Assembly: GCF_014843845.1 (NCBI RefSeq)
Contig: NZ_JHQS01000046.1
Span: 50,694 to 114,693 of the forward strand
DNA from: Mesorhizobium amorphae
Lineage (GTDB): Bacteria; Pseudomonadota; Alphaproteobacteria; Rhizobiales; Rhizobiaceae
DNA: 64,000 nucleotides
Direction: 5' to 3'
Made by a program: the position numbers and the translations under genes. Positions within the stretch are counted from its first letter, which is position 1. Every line of letters begins with the position of its first letter. A model generated the notes under the pieces. That model was given only the letters and a program-made list of their open reading frames with translations. It did no database searches and had not been told where the DNA came from. Positions 42,869 through 51,566 of the stretch are shown in pieces.

Positions 42869-43384
42869 ATGAACAAATATCTTTTGTCCGCCGGGGCGCT
42901 TTTCATCGGGACAAGTGCTGCCTTCGCCCACATCACGCTCGAAACCCAGGAAGCGCCCGTCGGTTCGACCTACAAGGCAGTCCTGCGCGTCCCGCATGGC
43001 TGCGAGGGCAAGGCGACGACCGCCGTGCGAGTGCAGATCCCGGAAGGGGTGATTTCGGTCAAGCCGATGCCCAATCCCGGCTGGACGCTGCAGACCAAGC
43101 AAGGCAGGTACGAAAAATCCTACCAGCTCTATGGCGAGGCGGTGACGTCAGGCGTCAAGGAAGTCGACTGGAGCGGCGGCAGCTTGCCGGACGAGTTCTA
43201 CGACGAGTTCGTCTTCCGTGGCACGCTGGCGGCGGACCTGCCGGCCGGCGAGACGCTGTACTTCCCGGTGGTTCAGGAATGCGAGGGTGCTGCCGAGCGC
43301 TGGATCGAGATTCCGGCGGCCGGGCAGGATGAGGACGCGCTGGAGAACCCGGCGCCCGGCCTCAAGCTGTTGCCGAAGAAATGA
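42869..43384 (+). CDS. YcnI-like (DUF1775) copper-associated exported protein
   Basis: 171 aa from ATG 42869 with AGAGGGA upstream. Signal peptide MNKYLLSAGALFIGTSAAFA followed by mature N-terminus HITLE; in YcnI the new N-terminal His binds copper. VPHGCEGKATTAVRVQIPEGV and PNPGWTLQT are typical DUF1775 segments. Its stop overlaps the next start (ATGA). Confidence 0.9.
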   Translation: MNKYLLSAGALFIGTSAAFAHITLETQEAPVGSTYKAVLRVPHGCEGKATTAVRVQIPEGVISVKPMPNPGWTLQTKQGRYEKSYQLYGEAVTSGVKEVDWSGGSLPDEFYDEFVFRGTLAADLPAGETLYFPVVQECEGAAERWIEIPAAGQDEDALENPAPGLKLLPKK

Positions 43385-45078
43385 CCTTCTCGGGCGGCGC
43401 GTTCGAAAGAGCGCGCCGCTGTCTTCATGGCGGTTGCATGAGCGCGGCATTCTTCGGCAGGACGATGTGCATATCCGGCAAGCGTGCCGGCCGGCTTGCC
43501 GTTGGGCTACTGGCTGTCCTTGTGCTGCTCGTGGTTCTCGGCCTGCCGGAGCGGGCATTGGCCCACGCGGCGCTGGTCAAAACGGATCCCGTTGACGGCG
43601 CGGTGCTGGCGCAAGGCCCGTCGCAATTTTCGCTGACCTTCAGCGAGCCGGTGTCGCCTTTGGTGCTCACGCTTGTGCGGCCCGACGGCACATCGGTTGC
43701 GCTGACTTCCTTTCGCCTGAGCGACCAGACCGTCGCCATCGACAATCCACAGAAGTTGAAATCCGGCACGCATGTGCTGAGCTGGCGGGTGATTTCCACC
43801 GACGGTCATCCGGTCGGCGGCTCGGTGCTGTTTTCCATCGGCGCGCCGAGCACGCCGCCAGTGGCGGCCGAGCCGGTCGACTGGGATTTGCGCTCGGCGA
43901 TCTGGCTCGGCAAGGTTTTTCTCTACATCGGCCTGTTTCTCGGCGTCGGCGGTGCCTTCGCGCTTGCCTGGCTGGCCGAGAGCGGGCGGTGCGGCCGGCG
44001 CTTCGTCATCGCCGCGCTCCTCGCCGGGCTGGTCGCCGCGCCGGTTTCGCTCGGCTTGCAGGGGCTGGACGCGCTCGGCGCGTCGCTCGCCGGGCTGGCG
44101 CAGCCGGTGGTCTGGCGCACGGCATTCGGCACCAGCTTCGGCTGGACGGTGCTGATCGGCCTGATGGCGCTTGGGCTGGCCCTGCTGTCGCTGGCCGGGC
44201 CGCGCATCGGCGCAAAAACGTTCGCTCTTGCCGGGCTGGCCGGCGTCGGTGCCGCGCTCACCGCCAGCGGCCATGCCAGTGCCGCCGAACCGCAATGGCT
44301 GACGCGGCCGATGGTGTTCCTGCACGGTGTTGGCATCGCGTTCTGGGCCGGCGCGCTGGCGCCGCTCGGCCTTGCGGTGCGGTGGCAATCGGGAGAGGCC
44401 GGGCCGTTCCTGCGGCGATTTTCCCGCGCGATCCTGCCGGTCGTTGCCGTGCTCGCCGCCGCCGGCATCGTGCTTGCCGTCATCCAGGTGCAGACGCCCG
44501 CGGCGCTGGTCAACACCGGCTATGGCCGGCTTTTGCTGGTCAAGCTGGTGTTGCTGCTCTTTCTGTTCACGCTCGCCACCGTCAACCGCTGGACGCTCAC
44601 CGCGCCCGCCGAAGCCGGCGCGACCGAGGTGCAGCGACGGCTGGTCCGCTCGATCGGCGCCGAAGTGCTGATCGTGCTCGCCATCTTCGCCGTCGCCGCC
44701 GGCTGGCGTTTCACGCCGCCGCCGCGCGCGCTGGCGATCGCCGCCGCGCAGCCCGCATCGGTGCATATCCATACGCTGAAGGCGATGGCAGACCTCAGCA
44801 TCACGCCCGGCCATGCCGGGCCGGTCATCGCCTCGATGGTGATCATGACCGGCGATTTCGGCCCGCTCGACGCCAAGCAAGTGACGCTGGTGCTGTCGAA
44901 GCCCGATTCCGGCATCGAGCCGATCAAGCGACCGGCGACCAAGCCCGGTGATGGCAGCTGGCGTGTCGATGATCTCGTCATTCCCGTCCCCGGCCGGTGG
45001 ACGGCGCGGCTCGACATCCTCGTCTCGGACTTCGAGATGGTGAAGATCGAAGCGCCGATCGATATCAGAGCGGAATAA
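43381..45078 (+). CDS. CopC-CopD fusion, copper import membrane protein (YcnJ-like)
   Basis: 565 aa; ATG 43381 overlaps the ycnI-like stop, later Mets at 43438 and 43465 are possible starts. After a signal/TM segment the CopC domain begins with AHAALVKTDPVDGAVL (N-terminal His) and contains STDGHPVGGSVLFSIG, giving the His/Asp copper ligands. Around residue 175 the CopD membrane domain begins, with about eight helices. A soluble C-terminal region (about 465-565) follows. Imports copper into the cytoplasm or inner membrane; works with PCuAC and YcnI. Confidence 0.9.
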   Translation: MTFSGGAFERARRCLHGGCMSAAFFGRTMCISGKRAGRLAVGLLAVLVLLVVLGLPERALAHAALVKTDPVDGAVLAQGPSQFSLTFSEPVSPLVLTLVRPDGTSVALTSFRLSDQTVAIDNPQKLKSGTHVLSWRVISTDGHPVGGSVLFSIGAPSTPPVAAEPVDWDLRSAIWLGKVFLYIGLFLGVGGAFALAWLAESGRCGRRFVIAALLAGLVAAPVSLGLQGLDALGASLAGLAQPVVWRTAFGTSFGWTVLIGLMALGLALLSLAGPRIGAKTFALAGLAGVGAALTASGHASAAEPQWLTRPMVFLHGVGIAFWAGALAPLGLAVRWQSGEAGPFLRRFSRAILPVVAVLAAAGIVLAVIQVQTPAALVNTGYGRLLLVKLVLLLFLFTLATVNRWTLTAPAEAGATEVQRRLVRSIGAEVLIVLAIFAVAAGWRFTPPPRALAIAAAQPASVHIHTLKAMADLSITPGHAGPVIASMVIMTGDFGPLDAKQVTLVLSKPDSGIEPIKRPATKPGDGSWRVDDLVIPVPGRWTARLDILVSDFEMVKIEAPIDIRAE

Positions 45079-45206
45079 GCGGTCTGGCGGACACAATTCG
45101 GCGAGGCGGTTGACGCCGCCGCGAAGGCCCGTCATTCATCACGGGAATAGGGGCGTCCCCCCAAAATCGCGGCCTCAACAAAAGATCCGAAAGCAGGGAA
45201 GAAACG

Positions 45207-46634
45207 ATGGAAAAAGCCGAAATCGGCCTGATCGGCCTTGGCACGATGGGCTCCAACCTGGCGCTCAACATCGCCGAGCACGGGCACCGCATCGCCGTCT
45301 TCAACCGCACCGCGGCGCGCACCGACGCCTTTGTCGAGAGCGCCGGCGCGCTGAAGGACATGGTGGTGCCCTGTTACAGTCTGGAGGAGCTGGCCGCCGC
45401 GATCCGGCCGCCGCGCCCGATCATCATCATGGTGCTGGCCGGCAAGCCGGTCGACGAACAGATCGCGGCACTGCGCGGCGTGCTGTCCGACAACGACATC
45501 GTCATCGATGCCGGCAACGCCAATTTCCGCGACACGATGCGGCGCTTCTCCGAGCTCAACGGCTCCGGCCTCACCTTTATCGGCATGGGTGTGTCCGGTG
45601 GCGAGGAGGGCGCACGGCACGGGCCATCGATCATGGTGGGCGGCACCGAAGAGAGCTGGAAGCGCGTCGAAAAGGTGCTGGTCGCAATTTCCGCCAAGTT
45701 CAGGGACGAACCCTGTGCTGCCTGGCTCGGCACCGACGGCGCCGGCCATTTCGTCAAGACCATCCACAACGGCATCGAATATGCCGACATGCAGATGATC
45801 GCCGAGATTTACGGCATCCTGCGTGACGGCCTCGGGATGGGACCGAAGGAGATCGGCACTGTCTTCGCCGACTGGAACAAGGGTCGGCTCAATTCCTACC
45901 TGATCGAAATCACCGCCAAGGTGCTGGCCGCCGACGATCCCAAGACCGGCAAGCCGGTGGTCGACATCATCCTCGACCGCGCCGGCCAGAAGGGCACCGG
46001 CAAATGGTCGGTCATCGAGGCGCAGCAACTCGGCATTCCGGCCACCGCGATCGAGGCCGCGGTGGCGGCGCGCGTGCTGTCGTCGATCAAGGACGAGCGG
46101 CAGGCGGCGGAAAAAGCCTATGGCAATGCCGGCGTGACGAAGATTTCCGGCGACAAAGCCGCGCTTCTCAAGGACCTTGAACTGGCGCTGTTCGCCGGCA
46201 AGATCGCCGCCTATGCGCAAGGCTTCGCGGTGATGAGCGGCGCGTCAAAAGAGTTCAACTGGAACCTGCCGATGCCGACCATCGCCAAGATCTGGCGGGC
46301 CGGCTGCATCATCCGCTCGCAAATGCTGGATACGATGGCGGAGGCTTTCGGCTCCGGCGGCGCTTCCACCAACCTTTTGATGGCGCCGGCCTTCATCGCC
46401 ATGATGCAGGAGGCGCATCCGTCCCTCAGGCGCATCGTTGCGCGAGCATCCGAGGCTGGCGCGCCAGTGCCGGCGCTGTCTTCGGCGCTCGCCTATTTCG
46501 ACAGCTATCGCCAGGGCCGCGGCACCTCGAACCTGATCCAGGCGCAGCGCGATTTCTTCGGCGCGCATGGCTTCGAGCGCATCGGCGAGCAGGGTGCCTT
46601 CCATGGCCCGTGGGGCAGCGGTGCGGCTGGCTGA
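45207..46634 (+). CDS. gnd: 6-phosphogluconate dehydrogenase, decarboxylating
   Basis: 475 aa, full family length. NADP-binding GLGTMGSNLALNIAEHGHRIAVFNR at the N-terminus; active-site Lys and His-Asn in FVKTIHNGIEYADMQMIAE near residue 185; C-terminal helical dimer domain ending with the substrate-binding RIGEQGAFHGPWG tail. Converts 6-phosphogluconate to ribulose 5-phosphate. Single gene, convergent with the LacI gene; a structured repeat lies directly after its stop. Confidence 0.96.
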   Translation: MEKAEIGLIGLGTMGSNLALNIAEHGHRIAVFNRTAARTDAFVESAGALKDMVVPCYSLEELAAAIRPPRPIIIMVLAGKPVDEQIAALRGVLSDNDIVIDAGNANFRDTMRRFSELNGSGLTFIGMGVSGGEEGARHGPSIMVGGTEESWKRVEKVLVAISAKFRDEPCAAWLGTDGAGHFVKTIHNGIEYADMQMIAEIYGILRDGLGMGPKEIGTVFADWNKGRLNSYLIEITAKVLAADDPKTGKPVVDIILDRAGQKGTGKWSVIEAQQLGIPATAIEAAVAARVLSSIKDERQAAEKAYGNAGVTKISGDKAALLKDLELALFAGKIAAYAQGFAVMSGASKEFNWNLPMPTIAKIWRAGCIIRSQMLDTMAEAFGSGGASTNLLMAPAFIAMMQEAHPSLRRIVARASEAGAPVPALSSALAYFDSYRQGRGTSNLIQAQRDFFGAHGFERIGEQGAFHGPWGSGAAG

Positions 46635-46681
46635 AGCAATTCCAGGAAAAGTGTGAAACGGTTTTCCGTCCGGAATTGCTT
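46634..46681. repeat. Structured intergenic repeat, copy 3 (inverted)
   Basis: Arms AAGCAATTCC and GGAATTGCTT enclose GGAAAAGTGTGAAACGGTTTTCC, which read on the minus strand gives the AAAACCGNNNNCACTTTT core. It starts at the last base of gnd and lies between convergent genes, so it may serve as a two-way terminator. Confidence 0.75.
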
Positions 46682-46694
46682 TTAAACAAACGGA

Positions 46695-46735
46695 TAGAGC
46701 GGTTCTACGTTTCCCTGAAACGATGAATCGCTCTA
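46695..46735. repeat. Second inverted repeat between gnd and the LacI gene
   Basis: TAGAGCGGTTC (46695-46705) faces GAATCGCTCTA (46725-46735) with one mismatch. Its right arm includes the stop codon of the LacI-family gene (46733-46735). Confidence 0.65.
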
Positions 46736-47776
46736 ACCCCGATAGGCAACAACCTCGCCAGGCAGGCTCATGCTCTGCAAGGAACCGGGGGCGGCGCCGC
46801 CGATCAAGCCGAGCACCGAGCGGGCGAGTTCGGAGCCGGCCAGCCGGAAGTTCTCGTTGACGACCAGCAATTCGCGCCGGAACAGATGCAGCAGGTCGGA
46901 CGACTGTTTCGACACGACATCGACGTCGCGACCTAGCTTCAAGCCGGCGTCCTCGATGCCGGCGACGATGGCCAGCGTCGCGGCTGCGGCGCTGCTGACG
47001 AAGCCGTCCGGCCTGTCGTCGCGGCGCATCAGCTGCGCGGTGCGCGTCCTGATCTGCTCGATCGAATGGTCGATCGAAACGGTGTTGAACGGCACCTCGC
47101 TGGCGCCGACCTCGCTCAGCGCATCGGCAAAACCGTTCACCGTGTGGCCGTGATAGGTCAGGCCGACGGGCGGTGTCAGCAGAGCGAGCCTGCGGCGGCC
47201 GATGCCGGCCAGATGGCGCACTGCTTCGGCCGCGAAGGCATAATTGTCGAAGTCGTGGTAGGGGTGGATCAGCCCCATATCGGTGCGGCCATGCGTGGCG
47301 AAGGGGATGCCGCGCTCCAGCATGTAGCGGGCCCTGGGGTCGTTCGGTTGCGTGCGCGAAATGATGACGCCGTCGGCGGAGCCGGTTTCCACCAGATAGC
47401 GGATCGGGTCCAGCGGATCCTGTGAGCGCGAGTAGGGCGTGACGATCAGGTGGTAGGGCGTGTCGGCGATGACTTCCGAGACGCCGTAGATGATATCCGA
47501 GACAAAACTCATGATCTCGCGCTCGGTGTTGAGCACGAGGCTGATGACATTGGTCTTGCCGGTTCTGAGGCGCACGCCGGCGCGGTTGGGCCGGTAGCCG
47601 ATCTGCCTGGCGACGAGTTGGACACGGCGCCTTGTCTCGGCGCCGATCTCGGGCGCGTCCTTCAGCGCCCGCGATACGGTGGTGACGCCCAGCCCGGTCA
47701 TGAAGGCAAGCGTCTTCAGCGTCGGGCGCTCGTGCGCCGACGCCTCGTCGTCCCTGTCTGTCTGATCCCTGTCCAT
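46733..47776 (-). CDS. LacI-family transcriptional repressor
   Basis: 347 aa. N-terminal helix-turn-helix TLKTLAFMTGLGVTTVSRALKDAPEIG (about residues 19-45) and hinge helix, then a periplasmic-binding-protein-like sugar domain (NVISLVLNTE, SADGVIISRTQPND, GRRRLALLTPP). Divergent from the ABC operon at 48177. Two identical 14-nt sites with a central AACGTT lie in the shared gap. Probably represses the importer and downstream enzymes until an inducer sugar binds. Confidence 0.93.
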   Translation of the reverse strand: MDRDQTDRDDEASAHERPTLKTLAFMTGLGVTTVSRALKDAPEIGAETRRRVQLVARQIGYRPNRAGVRLRTGKTNVISLVLNTEREIMSFVSDIIYGVSEVIADTPYHLIVTPYSRSQDPLDPIRYLVETGSADGVIISRTQPNDPRARYMLERGIPFATHGRTDMGLIHPYHDFDNYAFAAEAVRHLAGIGRRRLALLTPPVGLTYHGHTVNGFADALSEVGASEVPFNTVSIDHSIEQIRTRTAQLMRRDDRPDGFVSSAAAATLAIVAGIEDAGLKLGRDVDVVSKQSSDLLHLFRRELLVVNENFRLAGSELARSVLGLIGGAAPGSLQSMSLPGEVVAYRG

Positions 47777-47870
47777 TCGTCCCGCCCGTCAGGCGCATAG
47801 CAGTTGCCGGGCAGTCCGGCAATCGCCGGGCCGCGATAGCGCGACTTCCACCTGGCGAAACCTCAATACA

Positions 47871-47884
47871 CTGAAACGTTACAG
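47871..47884. promoter_or_regulatory. LacI-type operator O1
   Basis: CTGAAACGTTACAG, near-palindromic with the central CG typical of LacI-family sites, 95 bp upstream of the LacI start. Confidence 0.7.
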
Positions 47885-48144
47885 ATTGTCACGAGCGACA
47901 CATGCGCGGCTGCGGCAGGCCAGCTTGGGTCTGCTGTGCTGCCGGGACAGAAAACCATTGGAAATTAGCGGAGAACACCTTTCAGGCGAATTCTTTGCCA
48001 GCTTTCGTTGTTTTGCGGTGCAACTTTGCGTGCTGCGATGCACAATGGGGTGCTGGCGGAAGGATTTTGTTCGCAGCTCGAAAAATATCTGGACTGCTTT
48101 TGCGCGAGGGGTTGCGCACGTCCCGCAATTGCCGTATCGAAAAT

Positions 48145-48158
48145 CTGTAACGTTTCAG
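48145..48158. promoter_or_regulatory. LacI-type operator O2
   Basis: CTGTAACGTTTCAG, the exact reverse complement of O1, 18 bp before the start codon of the binding-protein gene and thus placed to block transcription. O1 and O2 are 274 bp apart, which would allow looping. Confidence 0.7.
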
Positions 48159-48176
48159 ATTCTGGGAGGAACCGAA

Positions 48177-49433
48177 ATGCGATTTAAACTCTTGACTGCC
48201 GCGCTGGCGGCGACGGCGGCGCTGCAGTTCGCCGGTCCGGCGGCCGCGGCCGATCTGGAAGTGATTCACTGGTGGACGTCGAAGGGCGAGTCGGCGGCGG
48301 TCTCGCAGTTCGCAAAGGCCTTTGACAATGACGGCCACGGCGACAAGTGGGTGGACAGCGCCGTCGCACTCGGCGAAACCGCCCGCTCGACCGTCATGCA
48401 GCGCGTGCTCGGCGGCGATCCGCCCGGTGCGGCCCAGTTCAATCCCGGCCGGCAGTACGAGGAACTGATTTCGGGCGGCAAGCTGCTCGATCTCACGGAC
48501 GTCGCGACCGCCGGCAAGTGGGATGAGGTCATTCGCCCGAAGGCAATCGGCAGCGCCTGCCTCGTCGACGGCCACTGGTGGTGCGTTCCGGTCAACATTC
48601 ATTCGAATTACTGGGCCTGGTACTCCAAGCCGGTCTTCGAGAAAGCGGGCGTGCCGGAGCCGAAGAGCTTGGCCGATTTCATTGCGGCCGCGCCGAAGAT
48701 CAAGGAGGCGGGCCTCATTCCCTTCGCCATCGGCGGCGACGGAAACGGCTGGCAGATTCAATTGCTGTTCCAGGACATGGTCACCGAGGCTCTCGGTGTT
48801 GCCAAACGTGACGAGATGTACACCAAGAAGAGCGCCGAAATTGCCGGCGGCGCCGAGATGAAAGGCGTCTTCACGCAGTTGCGGACCCTGAAGCAGTTCA
48901 CCGACAACGGCTATGCCAACCGCAACTGGAACGACACCACCAACCTGGTGATCACCGGCAAGGCCGGACTTCAGGTGATGGGCGACTGGGCGCGCGGCGA
49001 GTTCGCAGCCGCCGGCATGACCGGCGTCAAGGATTTCGGCTGCATGATCGGCCTGAACGAGGACAAGCCGGTGGTCAGCACCGACGGCGACATCATCGTC
49101 TTCTTCAAGCAGGACAATCCGGACGTCGAAGCAGCGCAGAAGCGTCTTGCGGCGCTCCTCATCAGCCCGGAGGTTCAGGTCGCTTTCAACAACGCCAAGG
49201 GTTCCATGCCCGTGCGTGGCGATGTCGACATGTCGACGGCCGACCCGTGCATGCAGAAGTCCCTGAAAGCGGTGGAAAACCCGTCCAACATCGTCACTGC
49301 CACGAACCGCTTCATCACCGAGAACACCAATCAGCAGATCAATGAGCTCGTCTCGCAATATTTCGCGGACGACTCCATGACCGCTGACGACGCCACTGCG
49401 AAGTTTTCTACCATCATCGGTAACTCCGACTAG
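48177..49433 (+). CDS. Sugar ABC transporter periplasmic binding protein (glucose/mannose-type family 1)
   Basis: 418 aa from ATG 48177 with GGGAGGA upstream. Signal peptide MRFKLLTAALAATAALQFAGPAAA. The mature N-terminus DLEVIHWWTSKGESAAVSQFA and the CLVDGHWWCVPVNIHSNYWAWY block resemble glucose/mannose-type binding proteins. First gene of the operon 48177-55793 under LacI-type control. The substrate is probably a glucose-like hexose or glucoside (inference). Confidence 0.9.
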   Translation: MRFKLLTAALAATAALQFAGPAAAADLEVIHWWTSKGESAAVSQFAKAFDNDGHGDKWVDSAVALGETARSTVMQRVLGGDPPGAAQFNPGRQYEELISGGKLLDLTDVATAGKWDEVIRPKAIGSACLVDGHWWCVPVNIHSNYWAWYSKPVFEKAGVPEPKSLADFIAAAPKIKEAGLIPFAIGGDGNGWQIQLLFQDMVTEALGVAKRDEMYTKKSAEIAGGAEMKGVFTQLRTLKQFTDNGYANRNWNDTTNLVITGKAGLQVMGDWARGEFAAAGMTGVKDFGCMIGLNEDKPVVSTDGDIIVFFKQDNPDVEAAQKRLAALLISPEVQVAFNNAKGSMPVRGDVDMSTADPCMQKSLKAVENPSNIVTATNRFITENTNQQINELVSQYFADDSMTADDATAKFSTIIGNSD

Positions 49434-49480
49434 AGCCTGTTCCATCCCGATAGAATCGGGATGGGGCTCTATCTTTTTGT
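49432..49480 (+). terminator. Hairpin and T-run after the second binding-protein gene
   Basis: AGAGCC...CCATCCCGAT/ATCGGGATGG...GGCTCT with a 3-nt loop, followed by ATCTTTTTGTTT. Placed exactly as the hairpin at 1953 is in the first ABC operon, so it should reduce read-through into the permeases. Confidence 0.7.
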
Positions 49481-49483
49481 TTG

Positions 49484-49530
49484 AGCATGATCTTTTCCGA
49501 AAACCGGTACCCACTTTTCGGGATCATGCT
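49484..49530. repeat. Structured intergenic repeat, copy 4
   Basis: Outer arms AGCATGATC/GATCATGCT, inner arms CCGAAAA/TTTTCGG, core AAACCGGTACCCACTTT. Lies in the 305-bp gap between binding protein and permease, which otherwise holds no gene that I can support. Confidence 0.75.
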
Positions 49531-49738
49531 TTAGGAACCGATCAGCATCCAGAGGCGCCGCCCTTGCGGCGGCGCCTCGGTCGCGTCCCGACCGAGAGAA
49601 GAAACTGTTTCTCGGCGACGGGCTGACAATGGCAGGACGAGAAGTCGCGGCGGTTCGGAGCCCGGTCGTTCGGACAGCGCTGACTTTCACGTCGGCAGAC
49701 TGCCCTAGAGTGTCGGTGGAAGCGGAGAAAGACGGACG

Positions 49739-50629
49739 ATGCAGAAGAGCTGGAGGCGCAGATTTCACCTGCCCGCCGTCATCGGGACGATACCGATGAT
49801 CCTCGTCGCCGTCGGCGTGTTCGTGATCGGCATCGGCTTCTCGGTGCTATGGTCTTTCACCAGTTCGAAGCTGTTCCCCACCTATGATTTCGTCGGCCTG
49901 GCGCAATACAGGCGCCTTTGGGCCGATAGCCGCTGGCTCGTCTCGGTCAACAACATCTGGTTCTTCGGCCTGATGTCCATCACCTGCAACATGGTGTTCG
50001 GCTACCTGCTCGCCGTTTTCATGGACCAGCGCATCCGCCAGGAGGACCTGTTCCGTTCGATCTTCCTGTATCCTTTCGCCATGTCGCTGATCGTCACCGG
50101 ACTCGTGTGGCAATGGGTGCTCGACCCCAACCTCGGCCTGCAGGCGGCGCTCCGCAACCTGGGCTGGTCGAGCTTCAGCTTCGCCCCGCTGGTCGATGCC
50201 GACACCGCGCTCTACGCGCTGGTCGTGGCGGGCATCTGGCAGGGCTCGGGCGTGACGATGGCGATCCTGCTTGCCGGCCTGCGCGGCGTTGATGAGGAGA
50301 TCTGGAAAGCGGCGAGGGTCGACGGCATCCCGACGTGGCGCACGCACATGTCCATCGTGGCGCCAATGATGAAGGGTGCCTTCGCCACCGCCTTCGTTCT
50401 CCAGTGCGTAGGCGTGGTGCGCGTCTACGACCTGGTTATTGCCATGACTGGCGGTGGTCCCGGCATCTCCACGTCCATGCCGGCAGTCTACGTCATCCAG
50501 CTCATCACAGTCCGCCAGAACGTCGGCCAGGGCATGGCGGCGGCAACGATGATGCTGCTGCCGGTCCTGGTCGTGCTGGCTTTCGGCGGAATTCTACTGT
50601 GGCGGCGAAATCGGGAAGCGAGCGCATGA
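49739..50629 (+). CDS. Sugar ABC transporter permease, MalF type
   Basis: 296-aa inner-membrane protein, about six helices, coupling motif DEEIWKAARVDGIPTWRTHMSIVAP near residue 195, and MTGGGPGISTSMPAVY typical of this permease class. Start ATG 49739. Its stop overlaps the next permease start. Confidence 0.92.
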   Translation: MQKSWRRRFHLPAVIGTIPMILVAVGVFVIGIGFSVLWSFTSSKLFPTYDFVGLAQYRRLWADSRWLVSVNNIWFFGLMSITCNMVFGYLLAVFMDQRIRQEDLFRSIFLYPFAMSLIVTGLVWQWVLDPNLGLQAALRNLGWSSFSFAPLVDADTALYALVVAGIWQGSGVTMAILLAGLRGVDEEIWKAARVDGIPTWRTHMSIVAPMMKGAFATAFVLQCVGVVRVYDLVIAMTGGGPGISTSMPAVYVIQLITVRQNVGQGMAAATMMLLPVLVVLAFGGILLWRRNREASA

Positions 50630-51561
50630 CCGCCGGCCAGATCACCGCAATTCAGCCTGTCCAGGAAGCACAGGATCAGGCCGGCGTGGGGCCCATCGGG
50701 CCGAAACCGCGTCGGATATCGGCAGGCCGCATCGGCCTTTATGCTTTCCTGGTCGTCGCGGCTCTCTTCTTCCTCATCCCGGTCTACATCATGATCGTCA
50801 CATCGCTGAAAGGCATGCCGGAGATCAGGCTGGGTCATCTTTTTAACCTTCCAAGCGAGCCCACCTTTCAGCCCTGGGCCGACGCCTGGCTTCATGCCTG
50901 CACCGGTCGCGACTGCAACGGCCTCAGTCCAGGGTTTTACAATTCGGTGAAGATCACCCTGCCCAGCGTGGTCATCTCGATCATCTGCGCGTCGATCAAC
51001 GGTTACGCGCTGACCTTCTGGCCGTACAAGGGCGCCAATTTGCTCTTCGGGTTGCTCGTGTTTGGCGCCTTCGTGCCCTACCAGGTGGTGATCTATCCAT
51101 TGATCATCGGACTGAGCTCGGTCGGGCTGTTCGCATCCCTGCCTGGCATTATCATCGTGCATACGATCTTCGGAATGCCCATCCTGACGCTGCTGTTCCG
51201 CAATTTCTACGCGGCAATACCGGTCGAGCTGTTCAAGGCAGCGCGTGTCGACGGCGCGGGTTTCTGGCGCATCTTTCTCCACATCATGCTGCCGATGTCA
51301 GTGCCGATCACGGTCGTCGCCGTCATCCTGCAGGTTACCGGCATCTGGAACGACTTCCTGTTCGGCATCGTGTTTGCAGGGCGGCCCAACTGGCCGATGA
51401 CGGTGCAGCTCAACAACATCGTCAACACCACGACCGGCGTGAGGGAGTACAATGTCAACATGGCGGCCACCATTCTGACGGCTGCGGTGCCCCTGATTAT
51501 CTACTTCGTCTCCGGAAGATGGTTCGTGCGCGGCATCGCCGCCGGCGCGGTGAAAGGCTAG
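50626..51561 (+). CDS. Sugar ABC transporter permease, MalG type
   Basis: 311 aa from ATG 50626 (ATGA overlap). A polar 35-residue leader precedes the first helix (GLYAFLVVAALFFLIPVYIM). A loop with two Cys (LHACTGRDCNGLSPGFYNS) follows it. Coupling motif PVELFKAARVDGAGFWRIFLHIMLP near residue 200. Ends 5 bases before the ATPase start. Confidence 0.92.
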   Translation: MTAGQITAIQPVQEAQDQAGVGPIGPKPRRISAGRIGLYAFLVVAALFFLIPVYIMIVTSLKGMPEIRLGHLFNLPSEPTFQPWADAWLHACTGRDCNGLSPGFYNSVKITLPSVVISIICASINGYALTFWPYKGANLLFGLLVFGAFVPYQVVIYPLIIGLSSVGLFASLPGIIIVHTIFGMPILTLLFRNFYAAIPVELFKAARVDGAGFWRIFLHIMLPMSVPITVVAVILQVTGIWNDFLFGIVFAGRPNWPMTVQLNNIVNTTTGVREYNVNMAATILTAAVPLIIYFVSGRWFVRGIAAGAVKG

Positions 51562-51566
51562 TGGAT

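Larger units (their letters stand above)
47777..48176. promoter_or_regulatory. Divergent control region of the LacI-regulated sugar locus
   Basis: 400 bp with no credible gene; the frame open from 47886 is only an upstream extension of the binding protein without signal-peptide sense. Contains the two LacI-type operators and the ribosome-binding site GGGAGGA for ATG 48177. Confidence 0.65.

Noticed and set aside
43507..45135. 542-aa open frame antisense to the CopC-CopD gene
   Set aside because: Arg/Gly/Gln-rich low-information shadow; the plus strand encodes a recognisable fusion.
47886..48176. Longer N-terminus for the second binding protein
   Set aside because: The extension lacks signal-peptide character and runs across the LacI-type operator; ATG 48177 has an ideal ribosome-binding site and signal peptide.
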